NCBI RefSeq assembly: GCF_038396785.1
Contig: NZ_CP151087.1
Coordinates: forward strand, 1,612,001 to 1,676,000
DNA length: 64,000 nt
Reading direction: 5' to 3'
From: Sphingobacterium thalpophilum
GTDB lineage: Bacteria > Bacteroidota > Bacteroidia > Sphingobacteriales > Sphingobacteriaceae
The stretch's first letter is position 1. The number at the start of each line of letters is the position of its first letter. The translations under genes and the position numbers were made by a program. The notes below the pieces were generated by a model that did not search any database, was not told the origin of the DNA, and saw nothing but the letters and a program-made list of their open reading frames with translations. Positions 56,960 through 64,000 of the stretch are shown here, one piece after another.

Positions 56960-58069
56960 CTACGCGGTAATATAGATAACCTCATGGGCTTCTGTTAACT
57001 GGGGAACTTCCAAATTATGAAGCATTTTATCCAAGACAGTTTCTGGTAGTGGGTACTCTCTATCGCTATTCTGCGCGCGCCAAATCTTATAGGGTTTTTC
57101 AACGTATAACAATTTCACATAAGCTTGATAGCTGACAAAAAGATCGATCAATTGTTTTCGCATCTGGGAAGTTATATTGGTGGCATTCCAGATAAAATCC
57201 TGTCCACAGCGTAAGTATTTTTTTGCCTGCTCTTTTGCTTCCTGTACAACCCATCCGTTTCTCTTTTTATCAGTAGGATCAATGCGATATTTGCGTCTGA
57301 TGTCATCCAAACTAATAACAGGGAGGTCAGTATTCATCGCTAAAATCTGATAATCTTTGCCCATTCCCGGCAAACCTGAAAGTACAGTCACGGTGGATTT
57401 GAATGTATCAAAAGGCACATAATCAACATAGCTATTGTTTCCATTAAAATATGTAAATCGTGCATTTTCGGACAAAAAAGAACGTGTGGCATCCCAGCAG
57501 CCAATCTCTTTACTATACAGTTCGAACATATCCAATGCGTAGAGCAAAGCATCCAAATCGGCACAGTACCTTCCTTTAGCATCTGCTTCGGCCAACAACT
57601 TAAGTTGGCCCATATTGACACTCAATGACGCCTCCAAGGCGCTCTTCATTGGATCGACTTTTTCCATCAACCACAATGGCAACCCATGATAGCGTACCAA
57701 TGCGACAATTTCCTCCCGTAATGCAAAAGGGGTCTCCACATCACGAAATAAAATCTCCCGTGCGGTCTGTGCTCCTCTTTTGGCATGATTTGGAGAGCTG
57801 ATACGACCATCTGCAGCGACAATTGTCGTTGATCTCTTCTCGACATCATGCAATAAAGCGGAAGCCCAGAGGAGCTCCTGCTTTTGATAATCCAGATTCC
57901 GGTATTCAGGCAATCCTTCCAGCTGCTGTAATACCATTTGGGTATGAATCGCGACATTCCCTTCGGCATGATGTAAAGGGTCTTGTTGTACCTGTTCCAT
58001 ATCCCTGACCCAAGAAAATTGCTTCTCTAAAGCCGACCAATTCTTATTTACTGCTATTGTCCATTCCAT
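56960..58069 (-). CDS. HD-Pnk: HD-domain phosphoesterase fused to 5'-OH polynucleotide kinase
   Basis: A 369-residue end-healing enzyme. The N-terminal HD domain has His/Asp ligands in HHAEGNVAIHTQM, ALLHDVEKR, NHAKRG and VRYHG, and should remove 2',3'-cyclic phosphate or 3'-phosphate. The C-terminal kinase has Walker A GLPGMGKD, general-base Asp in ISLDDIRR, and lid Arg residues in RAQNSDREYPLP, and should phosphorylate 5'-OH ends. This is the domain order of Runella slithyformis HD-Pnk. The open frame reaches 58123, but ATG at 58069 overlaps the ligase stop (TAATG), giving translational coupling. Confidence 0.92.
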   Translation of the reverse strand: MEWTIAVNKNWSALEKQFSWVRDMEQVQQDPLHHAEGNVAIHTQMVLQQLEGLPEYRNLDYQKQELLWASALLHDVEKRSTTIVAADGRISSPNHAKRGAQTAREILFRDVETPFALREEIVALVRYHGLPLWLMEKVDPMKSALEASLSVNMGQLKLLAEADAKGRYCADLDALLYALDMFELYSKEIGCWDATRSFLSENARFTYFNGNNSYVDYVPFDTFKSTVTVLSGLPGMGKDYQILAMNTDLPVISLDDIRRKYRIDPTDKKRNGWVVQEAKEQAKKYLRCGQDFIWNATNITSQMRKQLIDLFVSYQAYVKLLYVEKPYKIWRAQNSDREYPLPETVLDKMLHNLEVPQLTEAHEVIYITA

Positions 58070-58767
58070 TAGAAATCCCTCCTTTCCCAAATCATTTTTG
58101 TTCTTCGCCATGATTTTGTCCAATGTTCGTCGGTCTGGACATGTCCTTTTCTAACATATTTAAAAACATTGTGCTGAAATTCACTGACAGTATACGCATC
58201 AGCATTTCTGCAGACTAACCCCTCCATCGTACATGCTTCTCCAGTTTTAGGGTCAACCGATCCAAATTTAGAAGACTGCATGGCCAAATTTTCGACTGAA
58301 CGTCGAAGTTCCAACTCAGTCAAACCCTTTACAATTTCAAGTTTTAAAACAGGTACAGTAGGCAAATCAAATAAACTGGCATAAAAAGTAACTTCTTCCC
58401 ATGAAAGCCACTGATCTTTAATTCGAGCAGCAAAAACATAATAATAGTGCTCAAGTTGCACATATTCGATAGAATGCACAGCATAAAGATTTTCACCAAA
58501 AAACTCTAAATCATCCAGATCGTTTTTTAATCTAGACCAATGCTCCCGAAGCTGAGCCGTCCATGGCGACGTGGTCGGAGCTGCATGGGATCGTGCAAAT
58601 ACTCCACGCCGTGAAAGGCAATTATTTTCACCATCTAATTTTTCTGTAAATAACAATTTATGGAAAGATTGTATATCCTTCCAATAATGTTGATTAAAAC
58701 GATCGTCGCTGCTTGTCCCTGGCGAAAATGGGAAATGATAGGTACGACCATATTTTGTTGATTCCAT
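58069..58767 (-). CDS. ATP-dependent RNA ligase
   Basis: A 232-residue nucleotidyltransferase. Motif I is EKLDGEN with adenylated Lys43, motif III FFGENLYAVHSI (89-100), motif IV MEGLV (181-185) and motif V VFKYVRKGHV (201-210). All catalytic motifs are present. It should seal RNA 3'-OH and 5'-phosphate ends. The gene comes first in a two-gene operon with HD-Pnk, which supplies exactly those ends. The physiological substrate (tRNA, rRNA or mRNA cut by a toxin or stress) is unknown. Confidence 0.92.
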   Translation of the reverse strand: MESTKYGRTYHFPFSPGTSSDDRFNQHYWKDIQSFHKLLFTEKLDGENNCLSRRGVFARSHAAPTTSPWTAQLREHWSRLKNDLDDLEFFGENLYAVHSIEYVQLEHYYYVFAARIKDQWLSWEEVTFYASLFDLPTVPVLKLEIVKGLTELELRRSVENLAMQSSKFGSVDPKTGEACTMEGLVCRNADAYTVSEFQHNVFKYVRKGHVQTDEHWTKSWRRTKMIWERRDF

Positions 58768-58921
58768 TTTTAAAATTTAAATCCATACTAATAAAATTGA
58801 AGACATAGGTGTAGGGTAAACAAACCGGGTAAATCCCGTTGTTTACTTTCTTCCTAAATATCGACAATGCATTACATGACTTTAAATTTTAAAAATTGAC
58901 AATACTAATGATCTATTGCTA

Positions 58922-58929
58922 CAAAAGTA
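58922..58929 (-). promoter_or_regulatory. -7 box of the RNA repair operon
   Basis: The minus strand reads TACTTTTG (consensus TAnnTTTG), with TTTA at the -33 position 20 bp upstream. The implied start near 58916 gives a leader of about 150 nt that includes a small CGGG/CCCG hairpin near 58835. Nothing coding is seen in 58768-59244. Confidence 0.5.
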
Positions 58930-58957
58930 TTAAATTTATCTTAAAAACATAAAACAG

Positions 58958-58993
58958 AAAAATGTGACGAATACCAGCAAAAATGTGATGAAT
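58958..58993. repeat. 21-bp-phased direct repeats upstream of the RNA repair promoter
   Basis: AAAAATGTGACGAAT (58958-58972) and AAAAATGTGATGAAT (58979-58993) differ at one base and are 21 bp apart, two helical turns. Relative to the predicted start they are centred near -49 and -70, a standard position for a bound activator dimer. Confidence 0.6.
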
Positions 58994-59244
58994 CAAATGT
59001 TTCTTCATCTTTTAGCTGGGATTCTATTTTTGTTTCTATAAAATAGAATTTGATTTTACTACCTTTAAGCTGAAAAGTATCAAACCGGCTTTATTAACTT
59101 TATACAAAAAAGACACTACATAATTAATCCATTATTTAACCATTCACGTCCGATTTTGCGGTGTTACGGCAAATAGCCAAGATTGCATACAGCATTGGAC
59201 TGTCAAATGATCATAAATACAGGGACTAAAAAATAATTGATCAC

Positions 59245-59895
59245 ATGGATACATATATCGTGTTAAAAAGGTTCTCTAGTTTAGAAGAAGCACAAGAATG
59301 TCATAAACTACTTTCGGAAAAAGGTGTAACAACGCGGTTGGCAGATAATGTCCCCCCTGTGGATATTACATTTTCTGGAAACACGGTTGGATTTCAATAT
59401 GAGATTCAAATAGATCCTGCCAATTTTGCAAATGCAGAATCTATTTTAGAAGAGCAGGAAATGCAGTCTCTCCCCTTGGTTGAAGACGACCATTATCTGT
59501 ATCAGTTTTCCGACCAAGAGCTCTTAGAAATTCTTCAAAAACCCGATGAATGGAACAAATTAGACTACGCACTGGCTAGAGAAATTTTATTAAAAAGAGG
59601 GAAAGAGATTGATCAGGAAACGCTAGATCTTTTGAAACAGGAACGGCTCATGCAACTACGGGAACCGGAACCGCAGCAGAAGTATTGGGTTATTTTTGGC
59701 TATATTTCAGCCCTTCTAGGTGGACTTTTAGGAATTGCAATCGGCTATATGTTGTTTAGTTCCAGAAAGAGCCTACCGAATGGCGAACGGATATTTTCCT
59801 ATTCAGATCATGACAGAAAACATGGGACAAACATATTCTATATCGGATTATTCGTATTCACAATATCCGTTCTCATCAAAATGCTCTGGGGATGA
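59245..59895 (+). CDS. DUF2007-like protein with C-terminal membrane helices
   Basis: A 216-residue protein. The first 70 residues (YIVLKRFSSLEEAQECHKLL, then QIDPANFANAESIL) look like the DUF2007 signal-transducing domain. A charged helical middle (ELLEILQKPDEW, EILLKRGKEID) follows, and two hydrophobic segments near 147-169 and 197-214 put it in the inner membrane. It is divergent from the RNA ligase gene. Function unknown. Confidence 0.65.
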   Translation: MDTYIVLKRFSSLEEAQECHKLLSEKGVTTRLADNVPPVDITFSGNTVGFQYEIQIDPANFANAESILEEQEMQSLPLVEDDHYLYQFSDQELLEILQKPDEWNKLDYALAREILLKRGKEIDQETLDLLKQERLMQLREPEPQQKYWVIFGYISALLGGLLGIAIGYMLFSSRKSLPNGERIFSYSDHDRKHGTNIFYIGLFVFTISVLIKMLWG

Positions 59896-60096
59896 TAACA
59901 TAAAATGAATACGATTTACATTTTTTAGCGGAACAGCTCGAGTGCAGCTTTGTGACTGTGGTATTCTGTATCCTATCGCGATCTAATTAGCGCTAACGTC
60001 AACTGTAAATTTTTAATACTAAAAAAAATACCTATATTTAAGATGACATCTTTATTCTTGAATTATTTTTTGTAAACCTACAAACAAATTAACTTT

Positions 60097-60495
60097 ATGA
60101 ATAGTTTAAAGACCACAGCCACTCATTTCCGTTATAAAAAGCATCCGGGAGATCTATTCAGAAATACATGCGTTCAATTATTACCGCATCCCTATAAAAA
60201 TCAAGAAGACTTTTGGGTATGGTTTCATCCCTCCTACCACCGCAGTGAAGACATTTCAGATTTAGGCGACCTGTACAAACAGCTTCACGACACCCCCTGT
60301 CAAGAAACGATGACAACATCAAAAAATGAGCTATGTTACGCTGCAGTAGCGAAGGAACGTCTCTTTGAAGAAATAAAATCATTGGAACAAAAGATCTATC
60401 AGGATTGTTTTGAAAACTTTTATTTGTTGATTATTGAAGGCCGCATAGAGCTGTTTGAAAGTCATCAAATTGAAAGTAAAGAATCTAGTTCCTAA
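60097..60495 (+). CDS. Hypothetical protein
   Basis: A 132-residue soluble protein I do not recognise. It is rich in His and aromatic residues in the first half (HFRYKKHPGD, FWVWFHPSYH) and has a helical acidic C-terminal half. No signal peptide or known motif is visible. TATATTTA at 60033-60040 is a possible -7 box. It lies 19 bp before a Nudix-like gene and could be co-transcribed with it. Confidence 0.5.
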   Translation: MNSLKTTATHFRYKKHPGDLFRNTCVQLLPHPYKNQEDFWVWFHPSYHRSEDISDLGDLYKQLHDTPCQETMTTSKNELCYAAVAKERLFEEIKSLEQKIYQDCFENFYLLIIEGRIELFESHQIESKESSS

Positions 60496-60514
60496 TGTCT
60501 ATCTTTAAACCGTT

Positions 60515-61084
60515 ATGCATTATTTGACTTGTGCGATTATAAGGAAGGACGATAAGGTACTCATTTGTCAGCGCCCGCCATCGGTGACGCATGCCTTAAA
60601 GTGGGAATTTCCTGGTCGCATAACCGAGTCCCACCTGCCAACGAAAGCAAACTTGTCGCTCAAAATCAGGGAAGAGCTAAGTATAGATATCCTTGTCGGA
60701 AGGCCCTTAGAGATGACGCAACAAGGCCATAAAAGTCCGGCAGTTTGTCGCTATCCTGTTCTCTGCACCTTTTCCTCTGGCGAAGTTGCCATGCTAGAAT
60801 ATGTCCAAGCAATATGGGTCTCCTCCGCAGAACTATCGCATTTTGATTGGACCGATACCGATCGACCAATTGTAGAAGAGTATACCAGATACCTTGAGAA
60901 CTCAAATCCTCCGTCCCGTATAAAGGAAGCTTTTTTAGAAAGCCTAATTGGACTCATTGGTTTTACACTGGTCCATATGTTCTTCAATGTATATATAGGC
61001 TTATTGATAACTTTGATCCTAATCGCAATTACTGGAATTTATAGTTATTACACCCGAAAAAATATATGGAAAAGAATCTCATAA
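60515..61084 (+). CDS. Degenerate Nudix-domain protein with C-terminal membrane helices
   Basis: A 189-residue protein. Residues 1-115 follow a MutT-type Nudix fold (ICQRPPSVTHALKWEFPG). The Nudix box is damaged: the GG is GR, the conserved R-E of RExxEExG is L-K, and the last Gly is Ser, while IREELS keeps the EE pair. Residues 138-178 form two hydrophobic segments, unusual for Nudix hydrolases. It is therefore probably catalytically weak or inactive and membrane-attached. Function unknown. Confidence 0.65.
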   Translation: MHYLTCAIIRKDDKVLICQRPPSVTHALKWEFPGRITESHLPTKANLSLKIREELSIDILVGRPLEMTQQGHKSPAVCRYPVLCTFSSGEVAMLEYVQAIWVSSAELSHFDWTDTDRPIVEEYTRYLENSNPPSRIKEAFLESLIGLIGFTLVHMFFNVYIGLLITLILIAITGIYSYYTRKNIWKRIS

Positions 61085-61153
61085 AACTTTCCTACATTTA
61101 TAAAAACTAAGTAACCCCTAATTTCATTTTAGCCATACTGAAGACTTAATCAG

Positions 61154-61687
61154 ATGAAAGATTTCCCACAATTAGAGACAGAACGACTTATTCTTAACGC
61201 AATAGAAACGACTGATATTCCACAGATTGTAGACTATCTGCAAGACAAGGTCTATTCAGACTTCACATCAAATATCCCCTATCCCTACCGAAAGGAGGAT
61301 GCTGAATACTGGCTTAAATTAGCGGAAGAAGCATTTGCCAATCGTAAAGGATTCACTTTTGCTATTCGGAATAAAGATAAAAAACTGATCGGAGCTATTG
61401 GTCTGCATGATGAAGGCTCGGATAAGGCTGAATTGGGATACTGGATAGCTATTCCTTACTGGAATAAAGGTTATGTCACTGAAGCTGCAAAAGCAATCAT
61501 TGATTTTGGATTTAAAGAATTAAACTTTAACAAAATCTTTGCGACCTACTTCCCCCATAATCCAGCATCGGGAAAAGTCATGGAAAAAATAGGAATGAAA
61601 AAAGAGGCCCTGTTAAAACAACATTTAAAGAAAGATGGCCGGTATTACGATATCCCATTATACGCTATTTTTAAATCGGAAAAATAA
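61154..61687 (+). CDS. GNAT-family N-acetyltransferase (RimJ/RimL-like)
   Basis: A 177-residue acetyltransferase. ETERLILNAI near the start, IGAIGLHDEGSDKAELGYWI, and PYWNKGYVTEAAKAIIDFGF (acetyl-CoA loop) followed by NPASGKVMEKIGMKKE are the GNAT blocks of the RimJ/RimL group. It likely acetylates an amine on a protein, amino acid or small molecule, using acetyl-CoA. Substrate unknown. It lies 14 bp before an interrupted membrane-protein gene. Confidence 0.9.
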   Translation: MKDFPQLETERLILNAIETTDIPQIVDYLQDKVYSDFTSNIPYPYRKEDAEYWLKLAEEAFANRKGFTFAIRNKDKKLIGAIGLHDEGSDKAELGYWIAIPYWNKGYVTEAAKAIIDFGFKELNFNKIFATYFPHNPASGKVMEKIGMKKEALLKQHLKKDGRYYDIPLYAIFKSEK

Positions 61688-61701
61688 AACAGCAATTTCT
61701 C

Positions 61702-62098
61702 ATGGATAAAAAGAATATCAAGTTGCGCTGTGATCATACATTTCCTATACTTATTCTTCTTTTTGGTTGTATTGCTATATTCCCAATAATAATTTCTAAG
61801 TATTCTATTTCTCTGTTAGGAATAATATGGGAGACTTGCTGTGGGCTCATCATATTTACAGGCGTTTGGAGATTTGAGCACTTCGAAATATCTGGAGATA
61901 CACTTACCAAAGTAAACTTAGGTGGATTATATCGAAAGGATTTAAATATGTGTCATATAACCAGATATACAAAAAAAGTGATTGATATGAATCACTTTTG
62001 GAATCCGTTTAATATCATAAAGTTATTTAGTAAGGAGAAAAAATATTTTAAATTCAGAACCATAAAACTTCAGGCAACAGATAATTTAATCATGATAA
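61702..62098 (+). pseudogene. Membrane protein gene truncated by IS insertion
   Basis: The frame encodes two hydrophobic segments (about 13-52) and a soluble part (FEISGDTLTKVNLGGLYRKD) resembling PH-like STM3941-type proteins. The native sequence ends at ATA (62095-62097). The next codons come from the IS4-family element, which supplies LAS and a TAA at 62110-62112. The 3' remainder is not in the window, so whether the hybrid is functional is unknown. Confidence 0.8.
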
Positions 62099-63447
62099 CA
62101 CTTGCGTCCTAAACGTTTAAAAAGTGGCGGTGTTTGGATATAGCAAAGTTGCTATATTTAAATTGCAAAATTATAACACACCGCCATGATAAATTTAAAT
62201 GTTTTTAGTCAGATTTTATCTCTTGTTGACCGTGAATTATTCAGGGATTTGGTTGCAAAGCACAAAAGTGATAAACACCAGAAAGGGATCAACAGCTGGA
62301 CGCATCTAGTCAGTATGCTTTTCTGTCATTTTTCCTCGGCAGATTCGGTCCGGGATATTAGTAACGGTCTGCGCAGTACAACTGGTAACCTGAACCACTT
62401 AGGAGTAATAAGAGCTCCAAGTAAGTCCAATATATCCTATATCAACATACACCGTACCCATGAACTTTTCAAAGATCTTTATTTCTCTGTTTTGGATAGG
62501 CTTTGGCAAAAGGATACGCATTTTCGCAAAGAGCTTGTTCAGCTAAAGCGTAAAGTATATCTGATGGATGCAAGCATCATCCCCTTATGTCTATCTGTAT
62601 TTGACTGGGCAAAGTTTCGCAGCACCAAAGGTGCCGTAAAGCTGCACACTGTCTTGGATTATGATGGCTGCCTACCTGTTTTTATGCAGATTACCGATGG
62701 AAAAGTACATGAGAGCCAGCGAGCCGGTAGTTACAGTTTTTCCAAGGGAAGCGTGCTGGTAGTGGACCGTGGCTACGTGGATTACAGCTGGCTTGGGGAT
62801 TTGGACAGCAGGGGGTGTTACTTCGTTACCAGGAGTAAAGTTAATATGAAGTACAAGGTTATCAAGTCCTATCAGAGTGAAGCACTCATGGAAAAGGGGA
62901 TCCTTAAGGATGAGCTCATTGAGCTATCCGGTGCTGCCTGCAATAAATACAACGGCAAGCCGCTACGCCTAGTCCACTTTTGGGACAGCACCACTGGCAA
63001 TGAGTACCACTTTTTGACCAATAATACGAAGTGGAAGGCTTCTTTGGTGGCAAACATCTATAAACAACGCTGGCATATCGAAGTCTTCTTCAAGCATCTA
63101 AAGCAGCGCTTAAAAGTATCGACATTCATAGGGACTTCTGAAAATGCAGTGATGATCCAGATCTGGACTTCACTCATTGGCATATTACTGTTAAAATACT
63201 TACAAAAAAAGGCCAAATATGACTGGAACCTGTCCAATCTGGTCGCATTCATCAGAATGAATATCTTCGTGAAAATAAACATCTGGCAATGGATAGATGA
63301 TCCCTTTCTCAGGCCGCCTATAAAAGGAAAAAAGGGACAGCTAAAGATTTTTGCAGATTGAAAAATAGGGGTCAATATCGAAATGATGAAAAAAGCTATG
63401 CCTGTACCACAGAAATCCAATCCTAAAATTTATTTAGGACACATATG
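62099..63447 (+). mobile_element. IS4-family insertion sequence, copy 2 (complete)
   Basis: 1349 bp, the same length and ends as the element at 19441-20789 in opposite orientation (CACTTGCGTCCTAAA at the left, complement of CATATGTGTCCTAAA at the right). No 9-bp direct repeat flanks it: the left neighbour is TCATGATAA and the right ATTTATA, then copy 3. Internal GGCGGTGT (62126-62133) and ACACCGCC (62178-62185) can occlude the transposase start. Confidence 0.92.
62186..63361 (+). CDS. IS4-family DDE transposase (copy 2)
   Basis: A 391-residue transposase with all DDE residues as in copy 1. It differs from copy 1 by about ten substitutions, for example Val14, Arg20, Ala24, Ile75, Ile88, Phe100, Glu116 and Val118. 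The start is at 62186, immediately after an inverted-repeat arm. Confidence 0.95.
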   Translation: MINLNVFSQILSLVDRELFRDLVAKHKSDKHQKGINSWTHLVSMLFCHFSSADSVRDISNGLRSTTGNLNHLGVIRAPSKSNISYINIHRTHELFKDLYFSVLDRLWQKDTHFRKELVQLKRKVYLMDASIIPLCLSVFDWAKFRSTKGAVKLHTVLDYDGCLPVFMQITDGKVHESQRAGSYSFSKGSVLVVDRGYVDYSWLGDLDSRGCYFVTRSKVNMKYKVIKSYQSEALMEKGILKDELIELSGAACNKYNGKPLRLVHFWDSTTGNEYHFLTNNTKWKASLVANIYKQRWHIEVFFKHLKQRLKVSTFIGTSENAVMIQIWTSLIGILLLKYLQKKAKYDWNLSNLVAFIRMNIFVKINIWQWIDDPFLRPPIKGKKGQLKIFAD

Positions 63448-63454
63448 ATTTATA

Positions 63455-64000
63455 CACACTTGCGTCCTAAACGTTTAAAAAGTGGCGGTGTTTGGATATA
63501 GCAAAGTTGCTATATTTAAATTGCAAAATTATAACACACCGCCATGATAAATTTAAATGTTTTTAGTCAGATTTTATCTCTTGTTGACCGTGAATTATTC
63601 AAAGATTTGGTTGCAAAGCACAAAAGTGATAAACACCAGAAAGGGATCAACAGCTGGACGCATCTAGTCAGTATGCTTTTCTGTCATTTTTCCTCGGCAG
63701 ATTCGGTTCGTGATATTAGTAACGGCCTACGCAGTATCACTGGTAACCTGAACCACTTAGGTGTAGTAAGAGCTCCAAGTAAGTCTAATATATCCTATAT
63801 CAACACACACCGTACCCATGAACTTTTCAAAGATCTTTACTATTCTGTTTTGGATAGGCTTTGGCAAAAGGACACCCATTTTCGCAAAGAGCTTGTTCAG
63901 CTAAAGCGTAAAGTATATCTGATGGATGCAAGCATCATCCCCTTATGTCTATCTGTATTTGACTGGGCAAAGTTTCGCAGCACCAAAGGTGCCGTAAAGC
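63455..64000 (+). mobile_element. IS4-family insertion sequence, copy 3 (right end outside window)
   Basis: Starts with the same CACTTGCGTCCTAAA end only 7 bp (ATTTATA) after copy 2, in the same orientation. The body continues to the window edge. Confidence 0.9.
63544..64000 (+). CDS. IS4-family transposase (copy 3, 3' partial)
   Basis: The first 152 residues are visible. They are a mosaic: Val14, Ala24, Glu116 and Val118 agree with copy 2, while Lys20, Val75, Thr88 and Tyr100 agree with copy 1, and Ile65 is unique. The catalytic Asp128 is present; Asp194 and Glu299 are beyond the edge. Confidence 0.9.
   Translation, partial: MINLNVFSQILSLVDRELFKDLVAKHKSDKHQKGINSWTHLVSMLFCHFSSADSVRDISNGLRSITGNLNHLGVVRAPSKSNISYINTHRTHELFKDLYYSVLDRLWQKDTHFRKELVQLKRKVYLMDASIIPLCLSVFDWAKFRSTKGAVK

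Noticed and set aside
62099..64000. Composite transposon carrying cargo
   Set aside because: Only 7 bp separate the two copies, so there is nothing between them to carry.

Overview
The window looks like a chromosomal segment of a Bacteroidota bacterium, most likely a Sphingobacterium or close relative. The evidence is an adjacent SusC/SusD pair, promoters of the Bacteroidota type (-33 TTTG and -7 TAnnTTTG), almost no Shine-Dalgarno sites, moderate A+T content, and families typical of that phylum (DUF2480, HD-Pnk, CusA-type efflux). No rRNA, tRNA or CRISPR array was seen.

Layout. 1-7.9 kb is the edge of a polysaccharide utilisation locus: the 3' half of a GH3 beta-glucosidase faces a leftward susC-susD-sulfatase operon whose leader carries a 36-codon mini-ORF and a hairpin. 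7.9-14.1 kb has a diheme cytochrome-like protein, cytochrome bd oxidase (cydAB) and a NarL-type two-component pair. 14.5-17 kb is an oxidative-stress operon (superoxide dismutase, DUF2480, flavin reductase) divergent from a cysteine-rich SufR-like regulator, with a perfect 14-bp inverted repeat over the sod promoter. 17-19 kb is a TetR regulator and a fabF-type ketosynthase, each preceded by a version of the same palindrome. 19-21 kb has a small-RNA-like unit, an 11-bp tandem-repeat block and an IS4-family element.

21-38.4 kb is one functional neighbourhood: an AraC regulator broken by an in-frame stop, a rightward set of Xaa-Pro aminopeptidase, DPP IV-like peptidase and M1 aminopeptidase, and a convergent seven-gene leftward operon. 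That operon encodes the whole predicted route from trans-4-hydroxy-L-proline to 2-oxoglutarate (epimerase, D-hydroxyproline dehydrogenase, deaminase, semialdehyde dehydrogenase) plus a DUF885 hydrolase, an amino-acid permease and a second S9 peptidase. Together they read as a system for using proline- and hydroxyproline-rich (collagen-like) peptides.

38.7-46.3 kb is a heavy-metal RND efflux operon with its own two-component system. 46.5-49.5 kb has a short AraC protein, an SDR oxidoreductase, a quinone-reductase-like flavoprotein divergent from an HxlR regulator, and a DinB protein. A second copy of the small-RNA-like unit is at 49.6 kb. 49.9-52.7 kb pairs a Gfo/Idh/MocA oxidoreductase with a double DUF1080 protein (3-keto-sugar chemistry). 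53.5-64 kb is accessory: a Crp-like regulator, an IS5-family element with target duplication, an RNA repair operon (RNA ligase plus HD-Pnk) preceded by 21-bp-phased direct repeats, small membrane proteins, a degenerate Nudix protein, a GNAT protein, and a gene cut by an IS4-family element that is followed 7 bp later by another copy running off the window.

The strongest new-looking signals are the two identical 67-nt terminator-ended units, each with its own promoter and a shared AGTGT-N7-ACACT repeat between the promoter boxes, and the regulatory architecture upstream of the RNA repair operon.
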